From: CAWFSE01 sp963697565
Lineage (GTDB): Bacteria > Actinomycetota > Actinomycetes > CAVWCF01
DNA: 64,000 nt
Direction of reading: 5' to 3'
Assembly: GCA_963697565.1 (NCBI GenBank)
Contig: CAVOOM010000007.1
Span: 434,001 to 498,000 of the forward strand
Part shown: piece by piece, positions 51,879 to 64,000 of the stretch
Position numbering within the stretch: position 1 is the first letter of the stretch
Layout: every line of letters begins with the position of its first letter
Notes under the pieces: model-generated
Databases searched by the model: none
What the model was told of the DNA's origin: nothing
What the model saw: the letters and a program-made list of their open reading frames with translations, nothing else
Program-made: the position numbers and the translations under genes

Positions 51879-52346
51879 ATGAGCACCGACTACGCCCGCG
51901 CGCTGGGAGCCCGCCTGCGCGCCATCCGGCTGCAACAGGGGCTGAGCCTGCACGGCGTCGAGCAGAAGTCGCAGGGCCGCTGGAAGGCCGTGGTCGTGGG
52001 CTCGTACGAGCGGGGGGACCGCTCGGTCGCGGTGCAGCGGCTCAGCGAGCTCGCCGACTTCTACGGGGTGCCCATCCTCGAGCTGCTCCCGGAGGCCGAC
52101 CCGGCCGAGGCCCCCGCGGAGGCGCAGCGGATCGTGCTCGACCTCGAGCGGCTGGCCCTGATCCCCGCCGAGCAGGCGGGCCCGCTCGCCCGGTTCGCGA
52201 GTGCGCTGCAGCGGATGCGCGGCGACTACAACGGCAAGGTGCTCAGCGTGCGCGCCGACGACCTGCAGACGCTGTCGCTGGTGTACGACCGCTCCCCCGG
52301 CGACCTGCTTGATCTCTTGGCCGGCTGGGGCGTGGTCCGGCGGTAG
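51879..52346 (+). CDS. bldD: BldD-like developmental transcription regulator
   Basis: 155 residues. The N-terminal helix-turn-helix (ARLRAIRLQQGLSLHGVEQKSQGRWKAVVVGSYERGDRSV) is nearly identical to Streptomyces BldD. The C-terminal domain holds the cyclic-di-GMP signature RXD-X8-RXXD: RGD at 114-116 and RADD at 125-128, the same numbering as Streptomyces, with Ala in place of the usual Gln at 126. So the protein probably binds a c-di-GMP tetramer and dimerises on DNA. ATG at 51879 has AGGTG upstream. It is divergent from pyrR across 216 bases and convergent with pyk. Confidence 0.95.
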   Translation: MSTDYARALGARLRAIRLQQGLSLHGVEQKSQGRWKAVVVGSYERGDRSVAVQRLSELADFYGVPILELLPEADPAEAPAEAQRIVLDLERLALIPAEQAGPLARFASALQRMRGDYNGKVLSVRADDLQTLSLVYDRSPGDLLDLLAGWGVVRR

Positions 52347-52361
52347 CGCCGTACGGCGCTA
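52344..52361. terminator. 18-bp palindrome spanning the stops of bldD and pyk
   Basis: TAGCGCCGTACGGCGCTA is a perfect palindrome that begins with the bldD stop TAG and ends with the pyk stop on the other strand. It can form a 7-bp GC-rich stem in either transcript. There is no U tract, so it is at best a weak two-way terminator. Confidence 0.5.
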
Positions 52362-53811
52362 GTCGCGGCGGTAGGCCGGGTGGATGCCGCCGACGGCGTC
52401 GCCGATCCGGTGCACCCGCATCGCGTTGGTCGAGCCCGGGGATGCCGGGCGGCGAGCCGGCGACGATGACCACCTGGTCGCCGATCGCGCAGCGGCCGAT
52501 CTCCAGCAGGCGGGCGTCGACCTGCAGCACCATCTCGTCGGTGTGGCTGACCGCCGGGACCAGAAAGGTCTCGACCCCCCAGGTGAGCGCGAGCTGGTTG
52601 CGCACCTCGGCCCGCGGGGTGAACGCCAGCAAGGGGATCTCCGAGCGGTAGCGCGCCATCCGCTGCGCGGACGTGCCCGTCTCGGTGAACGCCACGAGGA
52701 ACCTCGCCCCCACGACCTTCCCGACCTGGTAGGCCGCCCGGCCGATCGCCCCGGCCTTGGTGTGCGGCTCGCTGGCGATGGGCGGCAGGTGGTCGAGGGC
52801 CTCCCCCTCGATCTGCTCGATGATCCGGCCCATCGTCTCGACCGACTCGATCGGATAGCGGCCCACCGAGGTCTCGCCGGAGAGCATCACCGCATCCGTT
52901 CCGTCGAGGATCGCGTTGGCGACATCCGAGGCCTCCGCGCGGGTCGGCCGCGACGAGCCCACCATCGACTCGAGCATCTGGGTCGCCACGATCACCGGCT
53001 TGGCCGCCTCGCGGGCCATCGCCACGCAGCGCTTCTGCACGAGCGGCACCCGCTCGAGGGGCAGCTCGACGCCGAGGTCCCCGCGCGCCACCATCAGCCC
53101 GTCGAAGGCGGCGATGATCTCGTCGAGGCGCTCGACGGCCTGCGGCTTCTCGATCTTGGCCAGGATCGGCAGCCGGACGCCGACCTCGTCCATGATCCGA
53201 TGCACGTCGTCGGCGTCGGCGGCCGAGCGCACGAACGACAGCGCGATCAGGTCCGCCCGCAGGCCCAGGGCCCACCGCAGGTCCTCGACGTCCTTGTCGG
53301 ACAGGGCCGGCACCGAGACCGCGACTCCGGGCAGGTTGAGGCCCTTGTGGTCGCCGACCATGCCTCCCTCGACGACCCGGGTCACCACCCGGACGTCGTC
53401 GACCTCGACCGCCTCCAGGGCGACCTTGCCGTCGTCGACGAGGATCGCGTCGCCAGCCTGGACGTCGCCGGGCAGGCCGGCGTACGTCGTCGAGCACAGC
53501 GTGCTGTCGCCCGGGACGTCCTCGGTGGTGATGGTGAAGGTCGCCCCGGTCTGCAGCAGCTGCGGTCCCTTGGCGAAGGTGCCGAGCCGGATCTTGGGGC
53601 CCTGCAGGTCGACCAGGATGCCCACCGCGCGCCCGGACTCGTCCGAGGCCCGGCGCACCTCGCGGTAGACCGCCTCGTGGTCGGCGTACGAGCCGTGGCT
53701 GAGATTGAGCCGGGCGACGTCCATCCCCGCGTCGACGAGCCGGCGCACCATCTCCGGGCTGGACGTGGCGGGGCCCAGGGTGCAGACGATCTTGGCGCGG
53801 CGCACCGGCAC
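52359..53811 (-). CDS. pyk: pyruvate kinase (frameshift near end)
   Basis: Last step of glycolysis. RRAKIVCTLGPATSSPEM and DVARLNLSHGSYADHE at the start, LPILAKIEKPQAVERLDEII (active-site Lys), MVARGDLGVELP, and the signature DGTDAVMLSGETSVGRYP. An extra base near 52441 hides the real end; removing it restores PPGIPGSTNAMRVHRIGDAVGG and a TAG at 52359. About 483 residues. It follows gltD, separated by 103 bases. Confidence 0.96.
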
Positions 53812-53883
53812 AACCTATCTGCTGCGCCCGATTCCGCTTGTCCACAGCGGGGCCGCCGCGGGAGCGGGCCGGGTCGCACGTTC

Positions 53884-53911
53884 GAACGCGCGACCCCCGC
53901 CTCAACGGTTG
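53884..53911. repeat. 28-base dispersed repeat, copy 2 (after gltD)
   Basis: The second copy of the element at 41082-41109. It begins three bases after the gltD stop. On the minus strand it forms one arm of a hairpin with GGGTCGC pairing to GCGACCC around TTCGAA, so it may act as a transcription terminator for gltBD. Confidence 0.6.
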
Positions 53912-53914
53912 GGC

Positions 53915-55363
53915 TCAGACGGTGAGGGGGCGGGCGGTCGGGGGGATCGGGGCGGGCAGGTCGGTGGAGCCCATCAGCCAGGCGTCGGCGGCCGCGGCGG
54001 CCGAGCGGCCCTCGGCGATGGCCCAGACGATGAGCGACTGGCCGCGCCCGGCGTCGCCGCAGGCGAAGACGCCCTCGACGTCGGTCATGTACGACCCGTC
54101 GCGGTCGACGTTGCCGCGCCCGTCGAGCGCGACGCCCAGCTGGCCCACCAGCGTCTGCGACTCCGGGCCGGTGAAGCCCATCGCCAGCAGCACGAGGTCG
54201 GCCGGGATCTGCCGCTGCGAGCCCGCGACCGGCTGGAAGCGCCCGTCGACCATCTCGACCTCGACCAGCTCCAGGGCCGACACCCGGCCGGACTCGTCGC
54301 CCACGAAGCGCTGCGGTGCTCACGGCGTACAGCCGCTCGCCGCCCTCCTCGTGCGCGCTGGTGACCCGGTAGGTCATCGGGTAGGTCGGCCACGGCTGCG
54401 ACGAGGGCCGCTCCTCGGCCGGCCGCGGCATGATCTCCAGCTGGGTGACCGAGGCCGCGCCCTGGCGGTGCGAGGTGCCGAGGCAGTCGGCCCCGGTGTC
54501 GCCGCCGCCGAGGATCACGACGTGCTTGCCCGCGGCGGTGATCGGCGCGGTGGCGAGGTCGCCCTCGCACACGCGGTTGGCCAGCGGCAGGAACTCCATC
54601 GCCTGGTGGATGCCGGACAGCTCGCGGCCGGGCACGTCGAGGTCGCGCCAGACCGTGGCCCCGGTGGCGACGACGACGGCGTCGTAGCGCCGGCGCAGGT
54701 CGGCCCAGGTGACGTCGACGCCGACGTGCACGCCGGTGCGGAACCGGGTGCCCTCGGCGGCCATCTGCTCGAGCCGCCGGTCGAGGACGGACTTCTCCAT
54801 CTTGAACTCGGGGATGCCGTAGCGCAGCAGCCCGCCGATGCGGTCGTCGCGCTCGTACACCGCGACCGTGTGGCCGGCGCGGGTGAGCTGCTGGGCTGCG
54901 GCGAGGCCCGGCCGGACCGGAGCCGACGACGGCGACGGTGTGGCCGGACAGCCGCGACGGCGGCTGCGCGGCGACCCAGCCCTCGTCGAAGGCGCGGTCG
55001 ATGATGCTGACCTCGACCTGCTTGATGGTCACCGGGTCCTGGTTGATGCCGAGCACGCACGCGGTCTCGCAGGGCGCCGGGCACAGCCGCCCGGTGAACT
55101 CCGGGAAGTTGTTCGTGGCGTGCAGCCGCTCGATGGCGCCACGCCAGTCGTCGCGCCACACCAGGTCGTTCCACTCGGGGATCAGGTTGCCCAGCGGGCA
55201 GCCGTTGTGGCAGAACGGGATGCCGCAGTCCATGCAGCGGCCGGCCTGCTTCTCCAGCAGCCCCTCGGCGGGCGGCTCGTAGACCTCGCGCCAGTCCATG
55301 AGGCGCAGGTCGACCGGGCGGCGGCGCGGGGTCTCGCGGCCTTCCTTGAGGAAGCCCTTGGGG

Positions 55364-55371
<8 letters not shown>
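53915..55371 (-). CDS. gltD: glutamate synthase small subunit (two frameshifts)
   Basis: It feeds NADPH electrons to GltB. The N-terminal 4Fe-4S cysteines (CMDCGIPFCHNGCPLGN and CPAPCETAC), the FAD site TVAVVGSGPAG and the NADPH site VVILGGGDTGADC are seen. Extra bases near 54912 and 54316 split it; removing them restores GPAGLAAAQQLTRAG and YAVSTQRFVGDESG. About 484 residues. ATG at 55371 overlaps the end of gltB by eight bases. Confidence 0.95.
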
Positions 55372-59939
<4,568 letters not shown>

Positions 59940-60047
59940 GAGTCGTCTCCTCAAGGGTCTGGCTCCGCGCGCGGAGAAGCGGTGGGGCGACCCGAGGACG
60001 ACGCTGGCCTCGGCCGCCGGACCCAGGGGGCCAGCGGTGCGGGCAGG

Positions 60048-60917
60048 CTACCCGTTCTCCGGACTGGTCCGTCGACCCGCCCGCGGGGGTCAGCGACCGC
60101 GGCTCGACGACCTCCTCGCGGCCCGGGCGCACTCGGGCCGAGATCACCAGGTAGGCCAGCGCCGCGAGGCCGACGATCAGCGACATCCAGAAGTTCACCC
60201 GCAGGCCGAGGATCTCGTTGGCCTCGTCGATGCGCAGCGACTCCCACCAGGCCCGGCCGACCACGTACAGCAGGACGTAGAGGGCGAAGACCCGGCCGTG
60301 CCCCATCCGGAACCGGCGGTCGGCCCAGACGACGACACCCGCCACCCCCAGGCACCACAGCGACTCGTAGAGGAAGGTCGGGTGGAAGGTGGCGAACTCC
60401 TCGAAGCCGGGCGGCCGCTTGTCGACGGGGACCTCCAGCCCCCACGGCAGCTCGGTCGGCCCGCCGAACAGCTCGACGTTGAACCAGTTGCCCCAGCGCC
60501 CGATCGCCTGGGCGACGGCGACCCCCGGGGCGACGGCGTCGGCCAGCGGCGGCAGCGGGATGCCGCGGCGACGGCAGCCGATCCAGGCGCCGACGGTGCC
60601 CAGCGCGATGGCGCCCCAGATGCCGAGGCCGCCCTCCCACACCTTGAAGGCCGCGATCGGGTCGCCGCCCTCGCCGAAGTACGCCTGCGGGCGAGGTGAC
60701 CACGTGGTAGAGCCGGCCGCCCACGATCCCGAACGGGACAGCCCACAAGCGCGATGTCGGCGACCGTGCCGGCCGATCCGCCGCGGGCCCGCCAGCGCCG
60801 GTCGCCGATCCAGACCGCCGCGATGATCCCGACGATGATGCACAGCGCGTAGGCGCGCACGGGGAACGGCCCGAGGCTCCAGACGCCCTGCTCCGGGCTC
60901 GGGATCGAGGCGATCAC
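60048..60917 (-). CDS. lgt: prolipoprotein diacylglyceryl transferase (frameshifted, ends uncertain)
   Basis: A membrane enzyme that lipidates prolipoproteins. It opens IASIPSPEQGVWSLGPFPVRAYALCII and carries the signature GRWGNWFNVELFGGPT, with about seven hydrophobic helices. Two extra bases near 60752 and 60694 split it; removing them gives DIALWAVPFGIVGGRLYHVVTSPQAYFGEGGDP. The tail is unclear: unchanged, the frame runs into gltB to 59872, while one more gain would end it at TAG 60048, which I prefer. GTG at 60917 is chosen by family alignment; upstream lies a Leu-Thr-Ala repeat back to the dsbA-like stop. Confidence 0.88.
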
Positions 60918-60970
60918 CGAGCCCGGGGCGGCAGGCAGTGCCGGCAGGGCCGTCAGCGCCGTCAGGGCGG

Positions 60971-61724
60971 TCAGGACGCGTTCTCCACGGCCTTCTTCAG
61001 CCCCTCGGCGGTGTAGTCCTCGCGCGGCAGCTCCTCGCCGTTGACGAAGACGGTCGGCGTCGAGGTGACGTTGGCGCCGGCCTGCTCCTGGCCGACGGCC
61101 TGGGTCCACTCGCGGTAGGTGACCTCCTCGACGCAGGTCTCGAACTCGCTGTAGGCGTCACCGTCGATGCCGACGTCCTTGCCGAACTGCAGCAGCTGCG
61201 CGTCGGTGAACCCCGCGCCCTCCTCCGCCGGCTGGTTGGCGTAGACCTTCGCGTGGTACTTCGGGGAACTTGCCGGCATCCGACGAGCAGCCGGCGGCGT
61301 TGGCCGCGCGCAGCGAGGAGTCGTTGCCGAGGTTCGCGTCGAGGAAGGTCAGCAGGAAGTACTCGGCGGTGATCGAGTCGTCGGCGACCAGCTCGTTGAC
61401 GGTCTCGCCGACCCGCTCCTCGAACGCGGCGCAGGCCGGGCACTGGAAGTCCTCCCAGAACTGCACGTCGACGGGGCCGGTGCCCACGCTGATCGCCCCG
61501 GTCTTGGGGTCGGCCCCCGCGGGGATGGCCGCGCCGCGTCGACCGGCTTGTTCTGCTGCCAGAACACCAGCCCGGCGATGCCGACGACGAGGAGCACGAC
61601 GACTCCGATGACCAGGAGGCGCAGGCGTGCGCTCCTTGGCCTTCTCGGCGGCCTGCTGCTTCTCGCGCTCTTCGGCGAGGCGCTCGCGGGCGACGCGCTT
61701 GGGCTCCGGGCGGCTGGTGCTCAT
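60971..61724 (-). CDS. membrane-anchored DsbA-like thioredoxin-fold protein (three frameshifts)
   Basis: A probable extracytoplasmic thiol oxidoreductase. A charged cytoplasmic start (RVARERLAEEREKQQAAEKA) precedes one membrane helix (VVVLLVVGIAGLVFW) and then a DsbA/thioredoxin_4 domain: VQFWEDFQCPACAAFEE with the CPAC active site, and the cis-Pro loop STPTVFVNGE near the end. Shifts near 61628 (gain), 61533 (loss, or gain of two) and 61272 (gain) divide the gene; about 250 residues when joined. Its ATG overlaps the stop of the MauE-like gene as ATGA, linking the two functionally. Confidence 0.88.
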
Positions 61725-62419
61725 CGAACGGGCTCCTGGGGGTCGGGCCGGGGGTCGGGGCGACGCGGCGGCTCAGGTCGGTCGGACGGATCGAGGTGGT
61801 CAGACGGTTCCCCGTCGACCCCCTCCGGGTCGAGCGGGTCCTCATCATCCCCCGAGTAGCCGCCCAACGCCTCGACCAGGCCGTGGTGCGGGTCGTGTGG
61901 CGCGCCGCTCAGGCCGGCCTTGTCGAGCGCGAACCGGCTCGCGGGGAAGACCGCCAGCCAGGAGGCGAGGCCCAAGAAGAGCAGATCGCGCAGGATCTCG
62001 GGGAGGTACGACGGCGACTCCCCCGGCCGGAGCTGGCCGCCGCTGCCGAAGCAGCCGCAGTCGATGTTCAAGCCGCGCGCCCAGGCGCTGGCGATGCCGA
62101 CGATGAACACCACCATCAGCCCCCCCACCGTCAGGGCCGTCATCCGGGTCGCGACCCCGAGCAGGAGGAGCAGCGCGAGGGCGAGCTCGAAGAGCGGGAG
62201 CGCGTACCCCAGGAACTGCCCGAGCGTCGGCGGGAAGATCTCGTATGCCTGCACGGCCATCACGGCCTGCACGGGTTGGGTGACCTTGAGCCCGCCCGCC
62301 ACCGCCAGGACCCCCGCCAGGATCAGCCGGGCCGCCGTGCTGGCCCACAGCTGCCAGGGCCGGCCCTGGATGCGGGGGGAGGACACCTCGGCGTCGGTGG
62401 AATCGGTGGCCGCGGCCAT
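61721..62419 (-). CDS. MauE/DoxX-like integral membrane protein
   Basis: 232 residues with four membrane segments (LILAGVLAVAGGLKV, LGYALPLFELALALLLLLGV, LTVGGLMVVFIVGIASAW, LLFLGLASWLAVF). After the third lies DCGCFGSGG, a Cys pair typical of the MauE branch of this family, which is linked to disulfide handling. The last 40 residues are Asp/Pro-rich and probably disordered. With the adjacent DsbA-like gene it suggests a small thiol redox pair outside the membrane; this is inference. Confidence 0.82.
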   Translation of the reverse strand: MAAATDSTDAEVSSPRIQGRPWQLWASTAARLILAGVLAVAGGLKVTQPVQAVMAVQAYEIFPPTLGQFLGYALPLFELALALLLLLGVATRMTALTVGGLMVVFIVGIASAWARGLNIDCGCFGSGGQLRPGESPSYLPEILRDLLFLGLASWLAVFPASRFALDKAGLSGAPHDPHHGLVEALGGYSGDDEDPLDPEGVDGEPSDHLDPSDRPEPPRRPDPRPDPQEPVR

Positions 62420-62420
62420 G

Positions 62421-63236
62421 TCAGGCCTCCACTGCCGATGCCGCGCGCCGCACGCCGGCCGCCAGCTCCTGCGCGAGCCCGCGGACGGCCGCCACCCCGG
62501 TGGCCGGGTCGGCGGCGTCGAGCAGGAGCCGCACGAAGGCCGAGCCGACGATGACGCCGTCGGCGAAGGCCGCCACCTCGGCGGCCTGGTCGCCGGTGGA
62601 CACGCCGAGCCCCACGCAGACCGGCAGGTCGCCGGCCGCGCGCACCCTGGACACCAGCTCCGCGGCGTTGACGCCGACCTGGGCTCGGGCGCCCGTGACG
62701 CCCATCGTGGACGCCGCGTAGACGAAGCCGCCGCAGGCTGAGGTCACCAGGCGCAGCCGCGCCTCGGTCGAAGACGGGGCCACGACGAAGACCGGGTCGA
62801 CGCCCGTGGCCGAGGTGGCGGCCAGCCAGTCGGCGGCCTCGTCGACGAGCAGGTCGGGGGTGATGACGCCCGATCCCCCGGCGGCGGCGAAGTCGGCGGC
62901 GAACCGCTGCACGCCGTAGCGCTCGACCGGGTTCCAGTACGTCATCACGAGCGCCGGGGCGCCGGTCTCCGCCACCGCTCGCACCGTCGCGAAGACGTCG
63001 GCCGTCGTCGTGCCGCCGGCCAGGGACCGCTCGGCCGCGGCCTGGATGACCGGGCCGTCCATCACCGGGTCGCTGTAGGGCAGGCCGACCTCGACGGCGT
63101 CGACGCCCCCGTCCACCATCGCCTGAACCGCGGCGATGCCGGTGGCCTGGTCGGGGAAGCCGGCCGGCAGGTATCCGATCAAGGCCGCGCGGCCCTCGGC
63201 GCGGGTACGGGCGAAGAGCCCGGCGAGGGCGCTCAC
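62421..63236 (-). CDS. trpA: tryptophan synthase alpha subunit
   Basis: It cleaves indole-glycerol phosphate. ALIGYLPAGFPDQATGIAAV, the catalytic region DAVEVGLPYSDPVMDGPVIQ and PDLLVDEAADW are present. 271 residues, intact. The GTG start at 63236 overlaps the trpB stop as GTGA. The MauE-like gene begins one base after its stop. Confidence 0.97.
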   Translation of the reverse strand: MSALAGLFARTRAEGRAALIGYLPAGFPDQATGIAAVQAMVDGGVDAVEVGLPYSDPVMDGPVIQAAAERSLAGGTTTADVFATVRAVAETGAPALVMTYWNPVERYGVQRFAADFAAAGGSGVITPDLLVDEAADWLAATSATGVDPVFVVAPSSTEARLRLVTSACGGFVYAASTMGVTGARAQVGVNAAELVSRVRAAGDLPVCVGLGVSTGDQAAEVAAFADGVIVGSAFVRLLLDAADPATGVAAVRGLAQELAAGVRRAASAVEA

Positions 63237-64000
63237 GGCCGCGCCGCGCGGGTGTCGTCGAGGTCGATGCCGAACCAGCGGGCCGCCGTCTCGACGTCCT
63301 TGTCCCCTCGGCCCGACAGGTTGACCAGGATCACGGCCTCCGGGCCGAGCTCGCGGCCGAGGCGCAGGGCGCCGGCGAGCGCGTGGGCGCTCTCGATCGC
63401 CGGGATGATGCCCTCGGTGCGGCAGAGCAGCCCGAAGGCCTCCATCGCCTCGGCATCGGTGACCGGGTGGTACGAGGCCCGGCCCGAGTCGGCCAACCAG
63501 GCGTGCTCGGGGCCGACCCCCGGGTAGTCGAGCCCGGCGGAGATCGAGTGGGACTCGATGGTCTGGCCCATCGCGTCCTGCAGGAGGTACGAACGCGTGC
63601 CGTGGAGCACTCCCGGCGAGCCGGCGCTGATGGTCGCGGCGTGGCGGCCGGTCTCGACGCCGTCGCCGGCCGCCTCGTACCCGTGCAGGGCGACTCCGGC
63701 GTCGCCGAGGAACGCGTAGAAGATCCCGATCGCGTTGGACCCGCCCCCGACGCACGCGGCCACCGCGTCAGGCAGCCGGCCGACCCGCTCCAGCACCTGG
63801 GCCCGGGCCTCGTCGCCGATGACCCGGTGGAAGTCGCGCACCATGACCGGGAACGGGTGCGGGCCCGCCACGGTGCCGAGCAGGTAGTGGGTGTCGTCGA
63901 CGTTGGTGACCCAGTCGCGCATCGCCTCGTTGATGGCGTCCTTGAGGGTGCGGCTGCCGCTGGTCACCGGGATGACCTCGGCGCCGAGCAGCCGCATCCG
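63233..64000 (-). CDS. trpB: tryptophan synthase beta subunit, C-terminal part (5' end outside window)
   Basis: PLP enzyme joining indole and serine. The visible 255 residues include RTLKDAINEAMRDWV, HPFPVMVRDFHRVIG, the PLP phosphate site CVGGGSNAIGIF, GLDYPGVGPEHA and VNLSGRGDKDV near the end. The catalytic Lys lies beyond the right edge. The frame is intact to the edge. Confidence 0.97.
   Translation of the reverse strand, partial: RMRLLGAEVIPVTSGSRTLKDAINEAMRDWVTNVDDTHYLLGTVAGPHPFPVMVRDFHRVIGDEARAQVLERVGRLPDAVAACVGGGSNAIGIFYAFLGDAGVALHGYEAAGDGVETGRHAATISAGSPGVLHGTRSYLLQDAMGQTIESHSISAGLDYPGVGPEHAWLADSGRASYHPVTDAEAMEAFGLLCRTEGIIPAIESAHALAGALRLGRELGPEAVILVNLSGRGDKDVETAARWFGIDLDDTRAARP

Overview
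The window is a very GC-rich stretch of core chromosome from an actinomycete-grade actinobacterium. The evidence is a bldD homologue, the actinobacterial integration host factor mihF, a primosomal protein PriA without a helicase ATP-binding motif, GTG starts at about half of the genes, and gene orders typical of Streptomyces and Mycobacterium relatives (pheST-argCJBDRGH, pyrRBC-carAB-pyrKDF-mihF-gmk-rpoZ-coaBC-metK-priA-def-fmt-rsmB-rpe-rib, trpBA-lgt-gltBD-pyk). I cannot assign a genus. No phage, insertion sequence, CRISPR array, defence locus or secondary-metabolite cluster is visible, and no tRNA gene was recognised.

Layout, left to right. 1-2 kb: the end of a metallo-beta-lactamase-fold gene and a convergent low-complexity/TPR protein. 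2.0-7.8 kb: a complete rRNA operon on the minus strand (16S-23S-5S) with two probable promoters, boxA-like elements, a 23S processing stem and a terminator. 7.8-17.3 kb: tyrS, mpg and the arginine operon argCJBDRGH without argF, headed by a promoter overlapped by an ARG-box-like palindrome. 17.3-23.4 kb: pheT, pheS, an rRNA methyltransferase, rplT, rpmI and infC (AUC start, leader hairpin). 23.6-26.3 kb: a DUF1844 gene, an SseB-like gene and a fused acetyl-CoA carboxyl transferase. 26.3-31.3 kb: hisG, hisE and ribH-ribBA-ribE-ribD under an FMN riboswitch. 31.3-41 kb: rpe, rsmB, fmt, def, priA, metK, coaBC, rpoZ, gmk, mihF. 41-51.9 kb: the pyrimidine operon pyrR-pyrB-pyrC-(membrane protein)-carA-carB-pyrK-pyrD-pyrF with a PyrR-type RNA loop in its leader. 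51.9 kb: bldD, the only complete plus-strand gene besides DUF1844, with a BldD-box palindrome over its ribosome binding site. 52.4-64 kb: pyk, gltD, gltB, lgt, a DsbA-like protein, a MauE/DoxX-like protein, trpA and the end of trpB.

How the genes work together: the operons supply arginine, pyrimidines, flavins, glutamate, tryptophan and part of histidine synthesis, plus the translation machinery (rRNA, TyrRS, PheRS, IF3, L20, L35, Fmt, Def, RsmB). Most neighbours overlap by 1 or 4 bases (ATGA, GTGA or TGATG), so translation is probably coupled. Visible regulatory points are an ARG box, the FMN riboswitch, the PyrR loop, a BldD self-operator and an infC attenuator-like hairpin.

The most unusual feature is the state of the reading frames. 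About 22 core genes are interrupted by shifts of one base. I resolved about 44 shifts, and all but two are gains of one base on the coding strand. At nearly all of them the extra base makes a codon with two third-position bases, either of which usually gives a synonymous codon. This looks like both alleles of synonymous polymorphisms written side by side in a mixed-strain consensus, not like gene decay. CDS coordinates below span each whole gene across its shifts.
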